45,342 nucleotides of DNA from Bacteroidota bacterium (lineage in GTDB: Bacteria > Bacteroidota > Bacteroidia > Chitinophagales > Chitinophagaceae). Both the position numbers and the translations under genes were made by a program. The notes beneath the pieces are model-generated. The model ran no database searches. It was given only the letters and a program-made list of their open reading frames with translations, and had not been told where the DNA came from. The stretch lies in the NCBI GenBank assembly GCA_030706685.1, contig JAUZOA010000038.1, forward strand, positions 1 to 45,342, in the 5' to 3' direction. Shown here piece by piece: positions 7,885 through 17,036 of the stretch; the first letter of the stretch is position 1, and each line of letters begins with the position of its first letter.

Positions 7885-9048
7885 ATGAAACAAAATCTTT
7901 TACCATCCCTTCGCAAAGAATTGGAGAATACTTTTGGGCGAAAGATAGTATCCTCCGGGGATTGTATACAGATGGTAGAAGACATCTATAAAAATACCGG
8001 GCAAACCGTTAATGCGAATACCTTGCGCCGGTTTTTTGGTCTTGTCAAAGCAACGTATCCCCCCTCCTCCTCTACATTGCATATATTGGCCCGGTACTGC
8101 GGGTTCAACTCTACTGATGAAATTGAAAGACTTTCTCCCGACAAAAGCTCCGATGCCGATATCAATAAGGAAGAAGTGTTGCATTACCTGGTAGCCCTGT
8201 TCAGCAAGACCCAGGTATCCGGCCATTACCAGGAAATGACGTTTTACCCGCTGGTAGAACAAACCATCATTTTCCTGGAAAGAAATCCATCACTGATTGA
8301 CAAATTCCAGCGGGAAATTGCAAAGACGACTACGGGACAATATTATTATTATGAAAAACTGGCCAACATGGACCGGTTAAATGGCTATTACGGAGAAGGG
8401 CTGAGGTACTATTTAAGGGCAAAAAATACGGAAGAGGGAAAAGTGTTTGCTCATTCCATGCAGGTATTCAGGTATTGGCTTACAAAAAATACCGCGGAGT
8501 TAATCGATCATATGTCAGAAATAACTTCTATCAACGTGACCCCTGATTTTCCCCCGCATATCCTTGGAAGATACATTGCTGCCGGGCTTTATTATGCCAA
8601 TGTAAAAAATGAACCGATAGATAATATACTGGCGGAAGCAAAAAGGTTTCATGGCGGAATTAAGGCGATTCGGGAAGATTCTCCCTTCTCTTTTCCTGAT
8701 TTTGAGCTCATCATCTGTGAAGCGCTGCTGCTGACAGGAAATTATGAAGAGGGTTATGAATATATATGGCATGGCAAGACTTACCTGTCCGCATCAGGAC
8801 AGGACAAGAACACACTGTTTAATTTATGGGAAGATTTTGCCGGCCCCAGGAAAGATTATAAGAGCCGAAAAGGAAAAAGCGCTTCCGAAAAAGAACCCTT
8901 TTATTATACTTTTTCAAAGAAATACAATACCATCGTAGAGCTGCTGGCGGCTAATATAAATAAAAGGAGCAGCGTGGCCTCAGATCACCAGCTTTCTGAA
9001 TTAATAAGGGAGACCGGCTACAAAAGACTGCTGTCAAAGCTTTCATAG
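7885..9048 (+). CDS. Unknown protein with possible N-terminal DNA-binding region
   Basis: I do not recognise a named family for this 387-residue protein. Residues about 1-80 contain the pattern NANTLRRFFG...SSTLHILARYCGF, which looks like two helical hairpins and reminds me of a helix-turn-helix module; a DNA-binding role is an inference. The rest is helical with repeated Tyr/Leu-rich segments (YYYEKLANMDRLNGYYGEGLRYYLRAK, and EALLLTGNYEEGYEYIWHGKTYL), similar to TPR-like scaffolds. There is no signal peptide or membrane segment. It follows plsX by 39 bases and may be read from the same transcript. A 250-base gap then separates it from the exopolysaccharide locus. Confidence 0.7.
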   Translation: MKQNLLPSLRKELENTFGRKIVSSGDCIQMVEDIYKNTGQTVNANTLRRFFGLVKATYPPSSSTLHILARYCGFNSTDEIERLSPDKSSDADINKEEVLHYLVALFSKTQVSGHYQEMTFYPLVEQTIIFLERNPSLIDKFQREIAKTTTGQYYYYEKLANMDRLNGYYGEGLRYYLRAKNTEEGKVFAHSMQVFRYWLTKNTAELIDHMSEITSINVTPDFPPHILGRYIAAGLYYANVKNEPIDNILAEAKRFHGGIKAIREDSPFSFPDFELIICEALLLTGNYEEGYEYIWHGKTYLSASGQDKNTLFNLWEDFAGPRKDYKSRKGKSASEKEPFYYTFSKKYNTIVELLAANINKRSSVASDHQLSELIRETGYKRLLSKLS

Positions 9049-9227
9049 AAGGTTGATCCTCATTTTTTCACTGATATTTCATTTGTGAACAAAAAAGAAC
9101 AGAATGGTTTTTTAATTAAACTATACTTTAGCGACTCAATACAGTCCTTCCTATAGAAGTCCACCCTAACCTCTTGTTCCAAATCTTCTGAACGATCCTA
9201 CAGTTAATTTATTTGACCTGATTGGTG

Positions 9228-9265
9228 CAAAAAAATCTCGTATGACAAAAACCGGTATTTTTTTG
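9228..9265. repeat. A/T hairpin upstream of the exopolysaccharide locus
   Basis: CAAAAAAAT (9228-9236) and ATTTTTTTG (9257-9265) form a perfect nine-base inverted repeat with a 20-base loop, 34 bases before the wza start. The 250-base region 9049-9298 must hold the main promoter of the locus, but no good TAnnTTTG match is visible. The hairpin may be part of the leader or the 3' end of the preceding transcript. Confidence 0.35.
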
Positions 9266-9298
9266 CCATGTCAGTGTATTATCTAAGAAGGAACAATT

Positions 9299-10096
9299 AT
9301 GTATATGAAGCTTGGTTTAACAGATACAGTAAGGTATTGTATTTTGATCCTGACCCTACCCGCACTTGTCTCTTGTGGCAACACCAAAAGCGCTACCTAT
9401 TTTAATGGTGTCCAGGACGGCAATATACAATCCAACACCCCTTTCCCGGAATCAGTTATTCAGAAAAGTGATATCCTGAGTATTAATGTCAGCAGTCTTA
9501 GCCCTGAAGCCTCACTGATATTCAACTCACCGAATGCTGCTGGCGCTAATGCGGGAGCAGGCGCTGCTGCGCCTGTCGGTTATCTCGTGAACTCCGAAGG
9601 TCATATCCAGTTCCCGATACTGGGCAACATCAGGGCAGAAGGGTTAACAAAAGCCCAGTTGAAAGACACAATCGTCAGAAGTCTTGTTGAAAAGAAATTA
9701 TTGATAGACCCGATTGTTACGATACGGTTTGTCAATTTCAGGGTAACAGTCCTTGGAGAAGTCAATCACCCTACCGTCGTAACGGTACCCAATGAAAAGA
9801 TTTCATTGCTGGAAGCCCTTGGCCTTGCCGGCGATCTTACGATTTATGCCAAAAGACAAAACGTAATGGTCATTCGTGAAGTGAACGATCAGAAAACCAT
9901 TAAGCGCCTGAACCTGAATTCGGATGAACTATTTACCTCCCCGTACTATTACCTGCAGTCAAATGATATAGTATACGTAGAGCCGAATAAAGCAAAAGTA
10001 GCCAGTGTGAGCCGCGGAATGCAATGGGTTCCCATTGTCATGAGTGGAATGTCATTAGTCCTGATTGCAGCTACGCAGTTAAGAAGAAATAATTAA
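9299..10096 (+). CDS. Polysaccharide export lipoprotein, Wza-like
   Basis: This 265-residue outer-membrane lipoprotein should form the export channel for the polymer made by this locus. The N-terminus has a hydrophobic stretch ending in LVSC, with Cys26 as the lipidated residue. Residues about 50-145 form the Poly_export domain (KSDILSINVSSL, GYLVNSEGHIQFPILGNIRAEGLTKAQL), residues about 150-230 an SLBB domain (VTVLGEVNHPTVVTVPNEKISLLEALGLAGDLTIYAKRQ), and the C-terminus a hydrophobic segment (WVPIVMSGMSLVLIAA), as in the shorter Bacteroidota Wza relatives. It is the first gene of the cluster and lies 20 bases before the Wzc kinase gene. Confidence 0.92.
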   Translation: MYMKLGLTDTVRYCILILTLPALVSCGNTKSATYFNGVQDGNIQSNTPFPESVIQKSDILSINVSSLSPEASLIFNSPNAAGANAGAGAAAPVGYLVNSEGHIQFPILGNIRAEGLTKAQLKDTIVRSLVEKKLLIDPIVTIRFVNFRVTVLGEVNHPTVVTVPNEKISLLEALGLAGDLTIYAKRQNVMVIREVNDQKTIKRLNLNSDELFTSPYYYLQSNDIVYVEPNKAKVASVSRGMQWVPIVMSGMSLVLIAATQLRRNN

Positions 10097-10116
10097 TCCA
10101 TTACTTAAAATAGCAT

Positions 10117-12447
10117 ATGCAACCTGCTAATCAAAAATTAAGAGTACCCAAGGAACAAAAAAAGTCAATGACTGATGCCATGTTCAAATATATTCCGTAC
10201 TGGCCGGTCTTTGTTATATTGATGGCGGTAAGCATGTTTGGCGCCTGGTTTTACCTGCGCATTACCCCACCCATGTACGAAGCTTCCGCTTCTATCCTTA
10301 TCAAGGATGAAACAAAGGGTACTTATGATCCTGAAATGATGAATGAGCTGGATCAGCTCAACGGCAAAAAGATTATTGAGAACGAAGTAGAAGTGCTGAA
10401 GTCAAAAAGCCTTATGCATGATGTGGTGAAGAACCTCCACATCTATGCCTCTTTCTTTGAAGATGGTGATATGGCGCCCAAACCCGCCTATAGCTCTTCT
10501 CCTATAACGATTGAAGCCGCTAACCCGGATGCTCTAAGAAAGGCTAAAAAAGTTGAATTTCTTTTTTCAGCTAAAGATAGCCAGGTGATAATCGGCTCAA
10601 AGAAATATCCTTTGAATCAATTTGTAGCCACTAATTATGGAAATTTAAAATTTGTACCGAATAAACATTATACGACGCCGGCATTAAAACCGTTATTTTT
10701 TACTTTGATCAACCCCAAGGTTGCTGCCGAAGCGTTCAACTCCAAGCTCAAAATCGTGTCCAGCAAGGTGTCTACGGTAATAACCCTGAACTTCAGGGAT
10801 ATAATACCCGAACGCGCGGAAGACATACTCAACGAATTGATCGCTGTTTATAACAAAGCAAACATTGATGAAAAGAAAAGACTTGCCGCCAGCACATTGA
10901 ATTTTGTCAACGACAGGTTAGCCGCGGTAGATAGTGAATTGCATGATGTGGAGAAAAAGGCCCAGACCTATAAATCGACCAACGGCGCGGTCGACATCGG
11001 GCAACAGGGACAACTATATCTTAAGAGTACCAGCGAAATCGATACAAAGCTTGGCGAAATAAGCGTGCAGATGGCGGTGCTTGATGAAGTAGACAAGTAC
11101 CTGCAATCAAAAGAAGGCAGCACTAATTTTATGCCCTCTACGCTGGGCGTCAGCGACCCGATGCTCGCCGACCTGCTTAATAAGCTGACAGAAAAAAAGC
11201 TCAGGTACGAGAATTTAAAAAAGACAGCCGGCGAAAACAACCCTGTTCTTACTTCTATCAAAAGCGAAATCGATAAACTGATTCCCGCCATAAAGGACAA
11301 TGTCAAGAACCAGCGGGCAAGTCTTGAGGCAAGCAAATTAAATCTTCATGCTACCAATAATACCTATTCTTCCATGCTGCAGACGATCCCGGAAAAAGAG
11401 AAAGATCTCATCCAGATCAGCAGGGAGCAGGTAATAAAAAGCAGCATTTATTCCTTCTTAAGGCAGAAAAAAGAATCCGCTGAATTATCTATCAATTCAA
11501 CGCTGGTAGATAATCGTGTCGTCGATAAAGCGGTAGCAGCATTATATCCTGTCAGCCCCAAGTCCAGCATGATCTATCTGGTGGCGATGATCTTCTCTAT
11601 CGCTTTACCGGTTGGTTTTATTTCACTCAAAGGAATGCTGAACCGGAAAGTAATATTCAGGCAGGAAATAGAAAATATAACTTCTTTCCCGATCATCGGT
11701 GAGGTCATGCTGGATAAATCCAAAGACCCATTGGTGATTAAAGAAGGCAAGAGAACTTTTATTGCCGAACAATTCCGCAGGATCCGTACCTCCCTTGCTT
11801 ACCTGGGAGTAAGTCATGCGGGTAAAAAAAGAGTGTTGGTTACTTCATCTCTTTCCGGTGAGGGCAAAAGCTTTGTGGCTCTCAACCTGGCTCTTAGTCT
11901 TGCCATGACCGGGAAAAAAGTGATCCTGCTTGAGCTTGACCTTGCCAATCCCTCTTTAAGTAAAAAGCTGGACGTCAATTTTGAGAAAGGAGTAAGTAAT
12001 TACCTGTGGGGAGAATGTGAGCCTGAAGAGGTAATCAAAAGAACAACGGCCAATAATAACCTGTTCTTTCTTCCTGCCGGCCAGCTTCCGGACAATCCTT
12101 CGGAGTTGCTGATGAGCGAAAGGCTGAAAGAGTTACTGGATTACCTGGAAGATATTTTTGATCATGTGATTATTGATTCAGCGCCGGCAAGTTTATTAAC
12201 GGATGCGTATGTGCTGTCTCCCATGTGCCATGCGACACTGTATGTAGTGAAACACAAGTTCACGCCCAAAGTGTACCTGGAAAGATTGGAGCAGGAGAAT
12301 TCAGTGAACCAGTTGTCAAATCTTGGAATAATTTTTAACGGTATCCGGTCCCGTGGATTTATAAAGAATGGATATGGTTATGGGTACGGATACGGATATA
12401 TACATGATAATAATAGCGGAAAGAAGACCAGGGTCAAAAAAAACTAA
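10117..12447 (+). CDS. Wzc-like chain-length regulator and BY-kinase
   Basis: The 776-residue inner-membrane protein combines a Wzz chain-length domain (first membrane segment about 28-48, long periplasmic coiled coil, second segment about 482-505) with a cytoplasmic tyrosine autokinase. The Walker A is SSLSGEGKS (577-585, Lys584) and the Walker B is HVIIDSAP (Asp687). The Walker A' is LLELDLANP (Asp608): relative to the usual D-x-D-x-R the first Asp is Glu and the Arg is missing. The C-terminus carries five tyrosines in alternation with glycine, the expected autophosphorylation cluster, followed by a basic tail. Such kinases cycle phosphorylation to control polymer length and export together with Wza. 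Confidence 0.92.
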   Translation: MQPANQKLRVPKEQKKSMTDAMFKYIPYWPVFVILMAVSMFGAWFYLRITPPMYEASASILIKDETKGTYDPEMMNELDQLNGKKIIENEVEVLKSKSLMHDVVKNLHIYASFFEDGDMAPKPAYSSSPITIEAANPDALRKAKKVEFLFSAKDSQVIIGSKKYPLNQFVATNYGNLKFVPNKHYTTPALKPLFFTLINPKVAAEAFNSKLKIVSSKVSTVITLNFRDIIPERAEDILNELIAVYNKANIDEKKRLAASTLNFVNDRLAAVDSELHDVEKKAQTYKSTNGAVDIGQQGQLYLKSTSEIDTKLGEISVQMAVLDEVDKYLQSKEGSTNFMPSTLGVSDPMLADLLNKLTEKKLRYENLKKTAGENNPVLTSIKSEIDKLIPAIKDNVKNQRASLEASKLNLHATNNTYSSMLQTIPEKEKDLIQISREQVIKSSIYSFLRQKKESAELSINSTLVDNRVVDKAVAALYPVSPKSSMIYLVAMIFSIALPVGFISLKGMLNRKVIFRQEIENITSFPIIGEVMLDKSKDPLVIKEGKRTFIAEQFRRIRTSLAYLGVSHAGKKRVLVTSSLSGEGKSFVALNLALSLAMTGKKVILLELDLANPSLSKKLDVNFEKGVSNYLWGECEPEEVIKRTTANNNLFFLPAGQLPDNPSELLMSERLKELLDYLEDIFDHVIIDSAPASLLTDAYVLSPMCHATLYVVKHKFTPKVYLERLEQENSVNQLSNLGIIFNGIRSRGFIKNGYGYGYGYGYIHDNNSGKKTRVKKN

Positions 12448-12605
12448 GAACGAATAAAAAAAGTAAACAAGGGCCGCTATTACATTGTCTTGAGTTCGGT
12501 TTTGCTCATTTCTGATTGACAACTGTAAGTGAGATGGGCGGAGCCTATTCCGGAAAAACCAATAATATAAAAATGATGCATTTTTCTGGACACAAAAATT
12601 AATTC

Positions 12606-13142
12606 ATGATCCCGATTGCAAAAAAACAGTGGTATGCACTTTACACCCGTCCAAGATGGGAAAAGAAAGTAGCCGAGCTGCTGGAAAAAAAGAAAGTAGA
12701 AGTTTATTGTCCGCTGAACAAGGTGAAAAGACAATGGGCTGACCGAAAAAAAATTGTCATGGAGCCTCTTTTTACTTCTTATGTTTTCGTATATGTATCG
12801 GACCGTGAGCACCTGGACATTAAACAAACCGATGGCGTGATAAGCTTTGTATACTGGCTGAATAAACCTGCCGTTATACGCAATGAAGAAATTGACACCA
12901 TCAAGAGATTCCTGAACGAATATGATCATGTCAGTGTGGAAAAAACACAGGTCAACCTTAATGACAGGGTGAGAATAATAAACGGGCCTTTGATGATGTG
13001 GGAAGGTAACGTGGTGGAGATAAGAACGAATACGGTAAAAATAACATTGCCATCCCTGGGCCAGACCCTTGTTGCTGAAATAAGAAAGGAGAACCTGGAA
13101 ACCATCGGTCCGTTGCATGAGCCGAGATTGAAAGTAGGATAA
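12606..13142 (+). CDS. UpxY-type transcription antiterminator (NusG family)
   Basis: The 178-residue protein has a NusG N-terminal domain (about 1-100; WYALYTRPRWEKKVAELLEKK, then PLFTSYVFVYV) and a C-terminal KOW-like domain (about 117-170; LNDRVRIINGPLMMWEGNVVEI). This is the layout of the UpxY/LoaP/RfaH group of specialised NusG paralogues, which let RNA polymerase read through long polysaccharide operons; in Bacteroides the UpxY genes usually lead the operon. Here the gene is third, flanked by 158 and 152 noncoding bases, so it may have its own promoter. The locus contains an internal intrinsic terminator further on, a natural target for such a factor. Confidence 0.88.
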   Translation: MIPIAKKQWYALYTRPRWEKKVAELLEKKKVEVYCPLNKVKRQWADRKKIVMEPLFTSYVFVYVSDREHLDIKQTDGVISFVYWLNKPAVIRNEEIDTIKRFLNEYDHVSVEKTQVNLNDRVRIINGPLMMWEGNVVEIRTNTVKITLPSLGQTLVAEIRKENLETIGPLHEPRLKVG

Positions 13143-13294
13143 GCATATATTACCACGCTGTCCTTGCAGGTACAGCATTGATCCGCCTGTTTCCTTTTAA
13201 AACCCCCGATAACTGTTCTATTAAATAACCAATAGTCTCTTTTATAAAGCGGCTACAGGATTAATTATTCAGATAATAGTTATATAAACGACCC

Positions 13295-14608
13295 ATGAAC
13301 ACGACTAGTACAAAGAACATGCTGCTGAAGCTGAAGAAGATATTTACCACCGACCTTGTGAAAGTATCTTTTCTCAATGGCATCGCCACGCTGATCAGGA
13401 TGCTCACCGGTTTTATCAGCGTCAAAGTTGTCGCAAGTGCTATCGGGCCAACGGGTATTGCGCTACTTGGCCAATTAACCAATTTCAGCAATATTTTGCT
13501 TACGATCTCTGCCGGCGGAATGAATACCGGTATGACAAAGCATATTGCGCAGTATTCTGAATCGCAAAAAAGATACCGGCTGTTTTTGTCCACCGGTCTG
13601 CGCACAACAGCGCTTCTTTCCTTTATATGCGGAATAACACTCATCTTTGGCGCCGGTTATTTTTCCCGGACCATTTTAAAGGATCCCCAGTATGAATATG
13701 TGTTTTATATTTTCGGGGCCACCATTATCCTGTACGCCTTCAACGCTTTTTTAGTAGCCATTTTGAATGGCTTCAGGGAGTTTAAGAAATATGTAAGTGT
13801 CAATATAGCCGGCAGTCTTACCGGCCTGGTATTTTCGGTAATACTCGCGCTGAATTTTGGAATACCCGGTGCATTGATTGCTGCTGTTACCTATCAATCC
13901 GTGGTATTCTTTATAACCTTATTCATGGTCACTTCTTCCAAATGGTTCAGTTGGAAATTGTTTTCAGCGGGCTTTAGTAAAACGGCCATTCTCAGGTTGT
14001 CAAGGTTTGCATTAATGACCCTTGTCAGCGTACTGGCGATCAATCAAAGCCAGTTAATTGTAAGAAATTTTATAGCCGATCATTCTTCCCTGGTAAATGC
14101 GGGACTCTGGGAAGGTGTCAACAGGATCTCGACTATCTACCTGCAGGTAGTGACTACCTCGCTTAGCGTATATTACCTGCCAAAGCTGGCGGGCCTGAAA
14201 ACCAAAAACGAGATTCGCAACGAGATCTTTTCAGTATATAAGCTGGTAGTTCCTTTTCTGATCCTTACCTCCCTGACGATTTTCCTGTTCAGGAGTACTA
14301 TTATTAATATCCTGTTTACGGAAAAGTTCCAGGGCATGGAAGGATTATTCGCTTTTCAACTGATGGGTGATTTCTTTAAAATGATAACCTGGGTTCTTGG
14401 TTATGTATTGCTTGCCAAGGCCATGACAAAAACTTTTATCATTGTTGAAATAATCAGTTGCAGTCTTTTTGCCATCTTGTCTGTCGTGTTTATTAATTTA
14501 TTCGGAACGATTGGAGCAACTATCGGTTATGCCTCCAGTTTCTTTATACAGTTTATAATCATGTTATTCGTACTCAGAAAAATACTATTTAATTATGAAC
14601 GCAAGTAA
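13295..14608 (+). CDS. Polysaccharide flippase, Wzx-like (O-antigen translocase)
   Basis: The 437-residue integral membrane protein has about twelve hydrophobic segments and belongs to the MOP/PST exporter superfamily. The start (FLNGIATLIRMLTGFISVKVVASAIGPTGIALLGQL) resembles WzxE-type O-antigen translocases. It should flip the undecaprenyl-pyrophosphate-linked repeat unit to the periplasmic face for Wzy. The ATG at 13295 follows a 152-base noncoding stretch after the antiterminator gene. Its end overlaps the start of the next glycosyltransferase gene by 14 bases, which indicates translational coupling. Confidence 0.9.
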   Translation: MNTTSTKNMLLKLKKIFTTDLVKVSFLNGIATLIRMLTGFISVKVVASAIGPTGIALLGQLTNFSNILLTISAGGMNTGMTKHIAQYSESQKRYRLFLSTGLRTTALLSFICGITLIFGAGYFSRTILKDPQYEYVFYIFGATIILYAFNAFLVAILNGFREFKKYVSVNIAGSLTGLVFSVILALNFGIPGALIAAVTYQSVVFFITLFMVTSSKWFSWKLFSAGFSKTAILRLSRFALMTLVSVLAINQSQLIVRNFIADHSSLVNAGLWEGVNRISTIYLQVVTTSLSVYYLPKLAGLKTKNEIRNEIFSVYKLVVPFLILTSLTIFLFRSTIINILFTEKFQGMEGLFAFQLMGDFFKMITWVLGYVLLAKAMTKTFIIVEIISCSLFAILSVVFINLFGTIGATIGYASSFFIQFIIMLFVLRKILFNYERK

Positions 14609-15593
14609 CCCTATGGTGAGTGTTGCACTCATGTCTTACAATCAGAAGGATTATATACGCCAGGCCATGGAGTGTATACTTAATCAAAAATGCAGCTATA
14701 CTTTCGAGGTTGTTGTGGGCGATGACGGCTCTGCCGATGGTACAAGAGATATCGCTTTGGAGTACCAGGAAAAATATCCCGGCATCGTGAGAGTATTGCC
14801 CAAAGAGCCGAACAAAAAAGTTCTGGGAAACTTTCGCGATACTGTCAGGGCCTGCAAAGGCAAATACGTGGCCGTATGCCATAGCGACGATTACTGGCAT
14901 AACCCGGTAAAATTGCAAAGACAGATCAGCTTCCTGGAAAATAATCCCGAATATGGTGTCGTACATTCCGATGCCCATTTTTTACTGACCAGCAATGGCA
15001 TGCTCATCGAAGATTTTAATGCAAAGAACCAGCCCGGTGTATTTGACGGTAACATATTTGAAGCCCTCATCGCAAACAGGTTTTTCATCAATACCCTGAC
15101 CGTTGTTTTCAAAAAATCACTTTTTGACGAGTTTGTCGATATTGACGAATATATCCGCGCAGGATTCATTTATGAAGATCTTCCTACCTGGCTGGAATTA
15201 TCTGTACGAACCAACTTCAAATACCTGCCGGAAAGCCTGGCCACTTACCGGATCATGCAGGAATCCATATCCCGTTCCAGGGATGTGACCAAGAGGATCG
15301 GCTTTCTTAAAAACCACTACGTGATAAAAAAATATTTCATCAAAAAATATAATGTAAGTAAGGAAATAGAAGAAGAGTTTGAGATATCGTACCACAAGAA
15401 AAAATTTGACATGGCTTTCAAATGGTCCAGCTACCCCGAAGCGGTTGAATCATTTTCTTTCCTGAAAGAAAAACAGAAAGCGGATATGAAGCGGCGCCTG
15501 CAAAAACTGTTTCTCCGTTATCCTTTTCTTTATACAACTTTTAAAAAGATCAAGAGACTGTATGTTCCCAGGACATCCGTTTCACAGATCTGA
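14595..15593 (+). CDS. Glycosyltransferase family 2
   Basis: The 332-residue protein is a GT-A fold inverting glycosyltransferase. The nucleotide-sugar binding signature VSVALMSYNQKDYIRQAM opens the protein, VGDDGSADGT has the Asp43-Asp44 pair, and CHSDDYW (Asp98, Asp99) is the DxD-like metal site. The later block NRFFINTLTVVFKKSLF and the Asp-rich EDLPTWLELS are typical of the acceptor half. There is no membrane segment; it acts at the cytoplasmic face on the lipid-linked repeat unit. The donor and acceptor cannot be told from sequence. It overlaps the flippase gene by 14 bases and is followed by the polymerase gene. Confidence 0.92.
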   Translation: MNASNPMVSVALMSYNQKDYIRQAMECILNQKCSYTFEVVVGDDGSADGTRDIALEYQEKYPGIVRVLPKEPNKKVLGNFRDTVRACKGKYVAVCHSDDYWHNPVKLQRQISFLENNPEYGVVHSDAHFLLTSNGMLIEDFNAKNQPGVFDGNIFEALIANRFFINTLTVVFKKSLFDEFVDIDEYIRAGFIYEDLPTWLELSVRTNFKYLPESLATYRIMQESISRSRDVTKRIGFLKNHYVIKKYFIKKYNVSKEIEEEFEISYHKKKFDMAFKWSSYPEAVESFSFLKEKQKADMKRRLQKLFLRYPFLYTTFKKIKRLYVPRTSVSQI

Positions 15594-15646
15594 GTAATGA
15601 AGCGGTCCTTTTAACAGGGACAATATCAATCCATAAATCATCGAAA

Positions 15647-16999
15647 TTGGAAATTGTCAAGTATATCATATTGATTGCGGGAGGGGGCTGGTTTATCTAT
15701 TCCCTTCTTAATAAACCGGAACGGATAGCCGTACTCCTGTTTACTACCGTGATTGCTGATATCAATTTTGATTTGCCGGGAATCCATATGAATTTCCGGG
15801 CCTTATTAACGCTGGCGCTTCTCATTAAAGTGCTGGCCGACGCAAAGCCAATACCCGGCCCTTCGTTCTTTTCCACTTCTTACAGCAAATACATTATCCT
15901 GTTTGTTATTTATGTCATGGCTGTCACATACGCCTATGACTTACTGGACGCGGGAATTTTAAAGGAATACGCGCTTTCACTGGTATGCGCCTATCTCGGT
16001 TTTTATTATTATTTAAGGGAAGGAGGATACCGGATATTCAAATTAAGTATAATCCTGGCTGGTTTTTCCTGTCTTGGAGATCTCGTGTGGACATATATGC
16101 AGGGTGGCGGATTATGGATACAAAGAATCTATTTTTCCTTTACCCCTTCTTTTGCGGTTTTTAATCATAATTTCTTTGGTTACATCTGCGCGATCGCTTT
16201 TGTATTCCTGTTGGCCGATTACCTGACAGAAAAGGGCAATAATAAATGGAACCTGCTTTTAATGCCGGTCATGTTTATGGGTGTATTGCTGTCTACATCA
16301 CGCAGTTCATTATTGATTTTAATCATTATATCCGTTATACTTATTACCAGGGGTCTCTTATCACGCAAAAACAGTAAGAAAGCCTATAAACTGGTTATCG
16401 TTACTGTGTCCTGTTTAATATTAGCCCTGTTCCTCTTCCAGATACTGAATGTGGTCTTCAGTGTACAAAGTGAATTTATTGAACAAATTACAGCCAGGCT
16501 GATTGACGAACCTGTAGCCATCATCAACAGGGCGCTGGGCAATGATTTTAAAGCAGATAAGCTTGATTCCATGGACTGGCGCGCGGAAGCTTCCCAAATT
16601 GCCTATGATACTTTTGTCAATAAATTGGAATCTACTGAACAAATGTTTGGCATCGGGCTGCAGGGTTTTATGGAAAGGCATTATGGATATGACGGGATTT
16701 ATGATGCACATAATGGCCCCTTATTAATGCTTATTGAATTTGGCGTAGTCGGTACGCTCCTGTATTTCGCCATGCTCGTGTCCTTCATCACCCGTTATAT
16801 CCGGTTGAAACTGTTTTCTCCTTTGCTTGTTTCCCTGGTATTTATTATACTGTTTGTGACGAGCCATAACCGGGAACTGATATCGCCCTTTGTCTTTTTG
16901 ATCACAGGTTCGATGGCAGGAGAACTGCAGCATCATTTTCTCGGGAGTGAAGAAGTCGCAGAAGAAGAGCTACCGCAAATGTCCAGTGAATACCAATAA
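15647..16999 (+). CDS. O-antigen ligase/polymerase family, Wzy-like
   Basis: The 450-residue membrane protein has many hydrophobic segments and a large loop near residue 280-350 containing GIGLQGFMERHYGYDGIYDAHNGPLLMLIEFGVVG. The DAHNGPL...EFGVVG pattern is typical of the Wzy_C (O-antigen ligase) domain. In a locus with Wzx, Wza and Wzc it is most likely the polymerase that joins repeat units in the periplasm. No in-frame ATG exists near the 5' end; the frame is open upstream into the preceding gene, and the TTG at 15647 is the best start I can offer. The start is therefore uncertain by some codons. The next gene follows 37 bases after the stop. Confidence 0.85.
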   Translation: MEIVKYIILIAGGGWFIYSLLNKPERIAVLLFTTVIADINFDLPGIHMNFRALLTLALLIKVLADAKPIPGPSFFSTSYSKYIILFVIYVMAVTYAYDLLDAGILKEYALSLVCAYLGFYYYLREGGYRIFKLSIILAGFSCLGDLVWTYMQGGGLWIQRIYFSFTPSFAVFNHNFFGYICAIAFVFLLADYLTEKGNNKWNLLLMPVMFMGVLLSTSRSSLLILIIISVILITRGLLSRKNSKKAYKLVIVTVSCLILALFLFQILNVVFSVQSEFIEQITARLIDEPVAIINRALGNDFKADKLDSMDWRAEASQIAYDTFVNKLESTEQMFGIGLQGFMERHYGYDGIYDAHNGPLLMLIEFGVVGTLLYFAMLVSFITRYIRLKLFSPLLVSLVFIILFVTSHNRELISPFVFLITGSMAGELQHHFLGSEEVAEEELPQMSSEYQ

Positions 17000-17036
17000 A
17001 ATTGTTTGACGTATATAATCAAAGCCCGGCCCGTAT

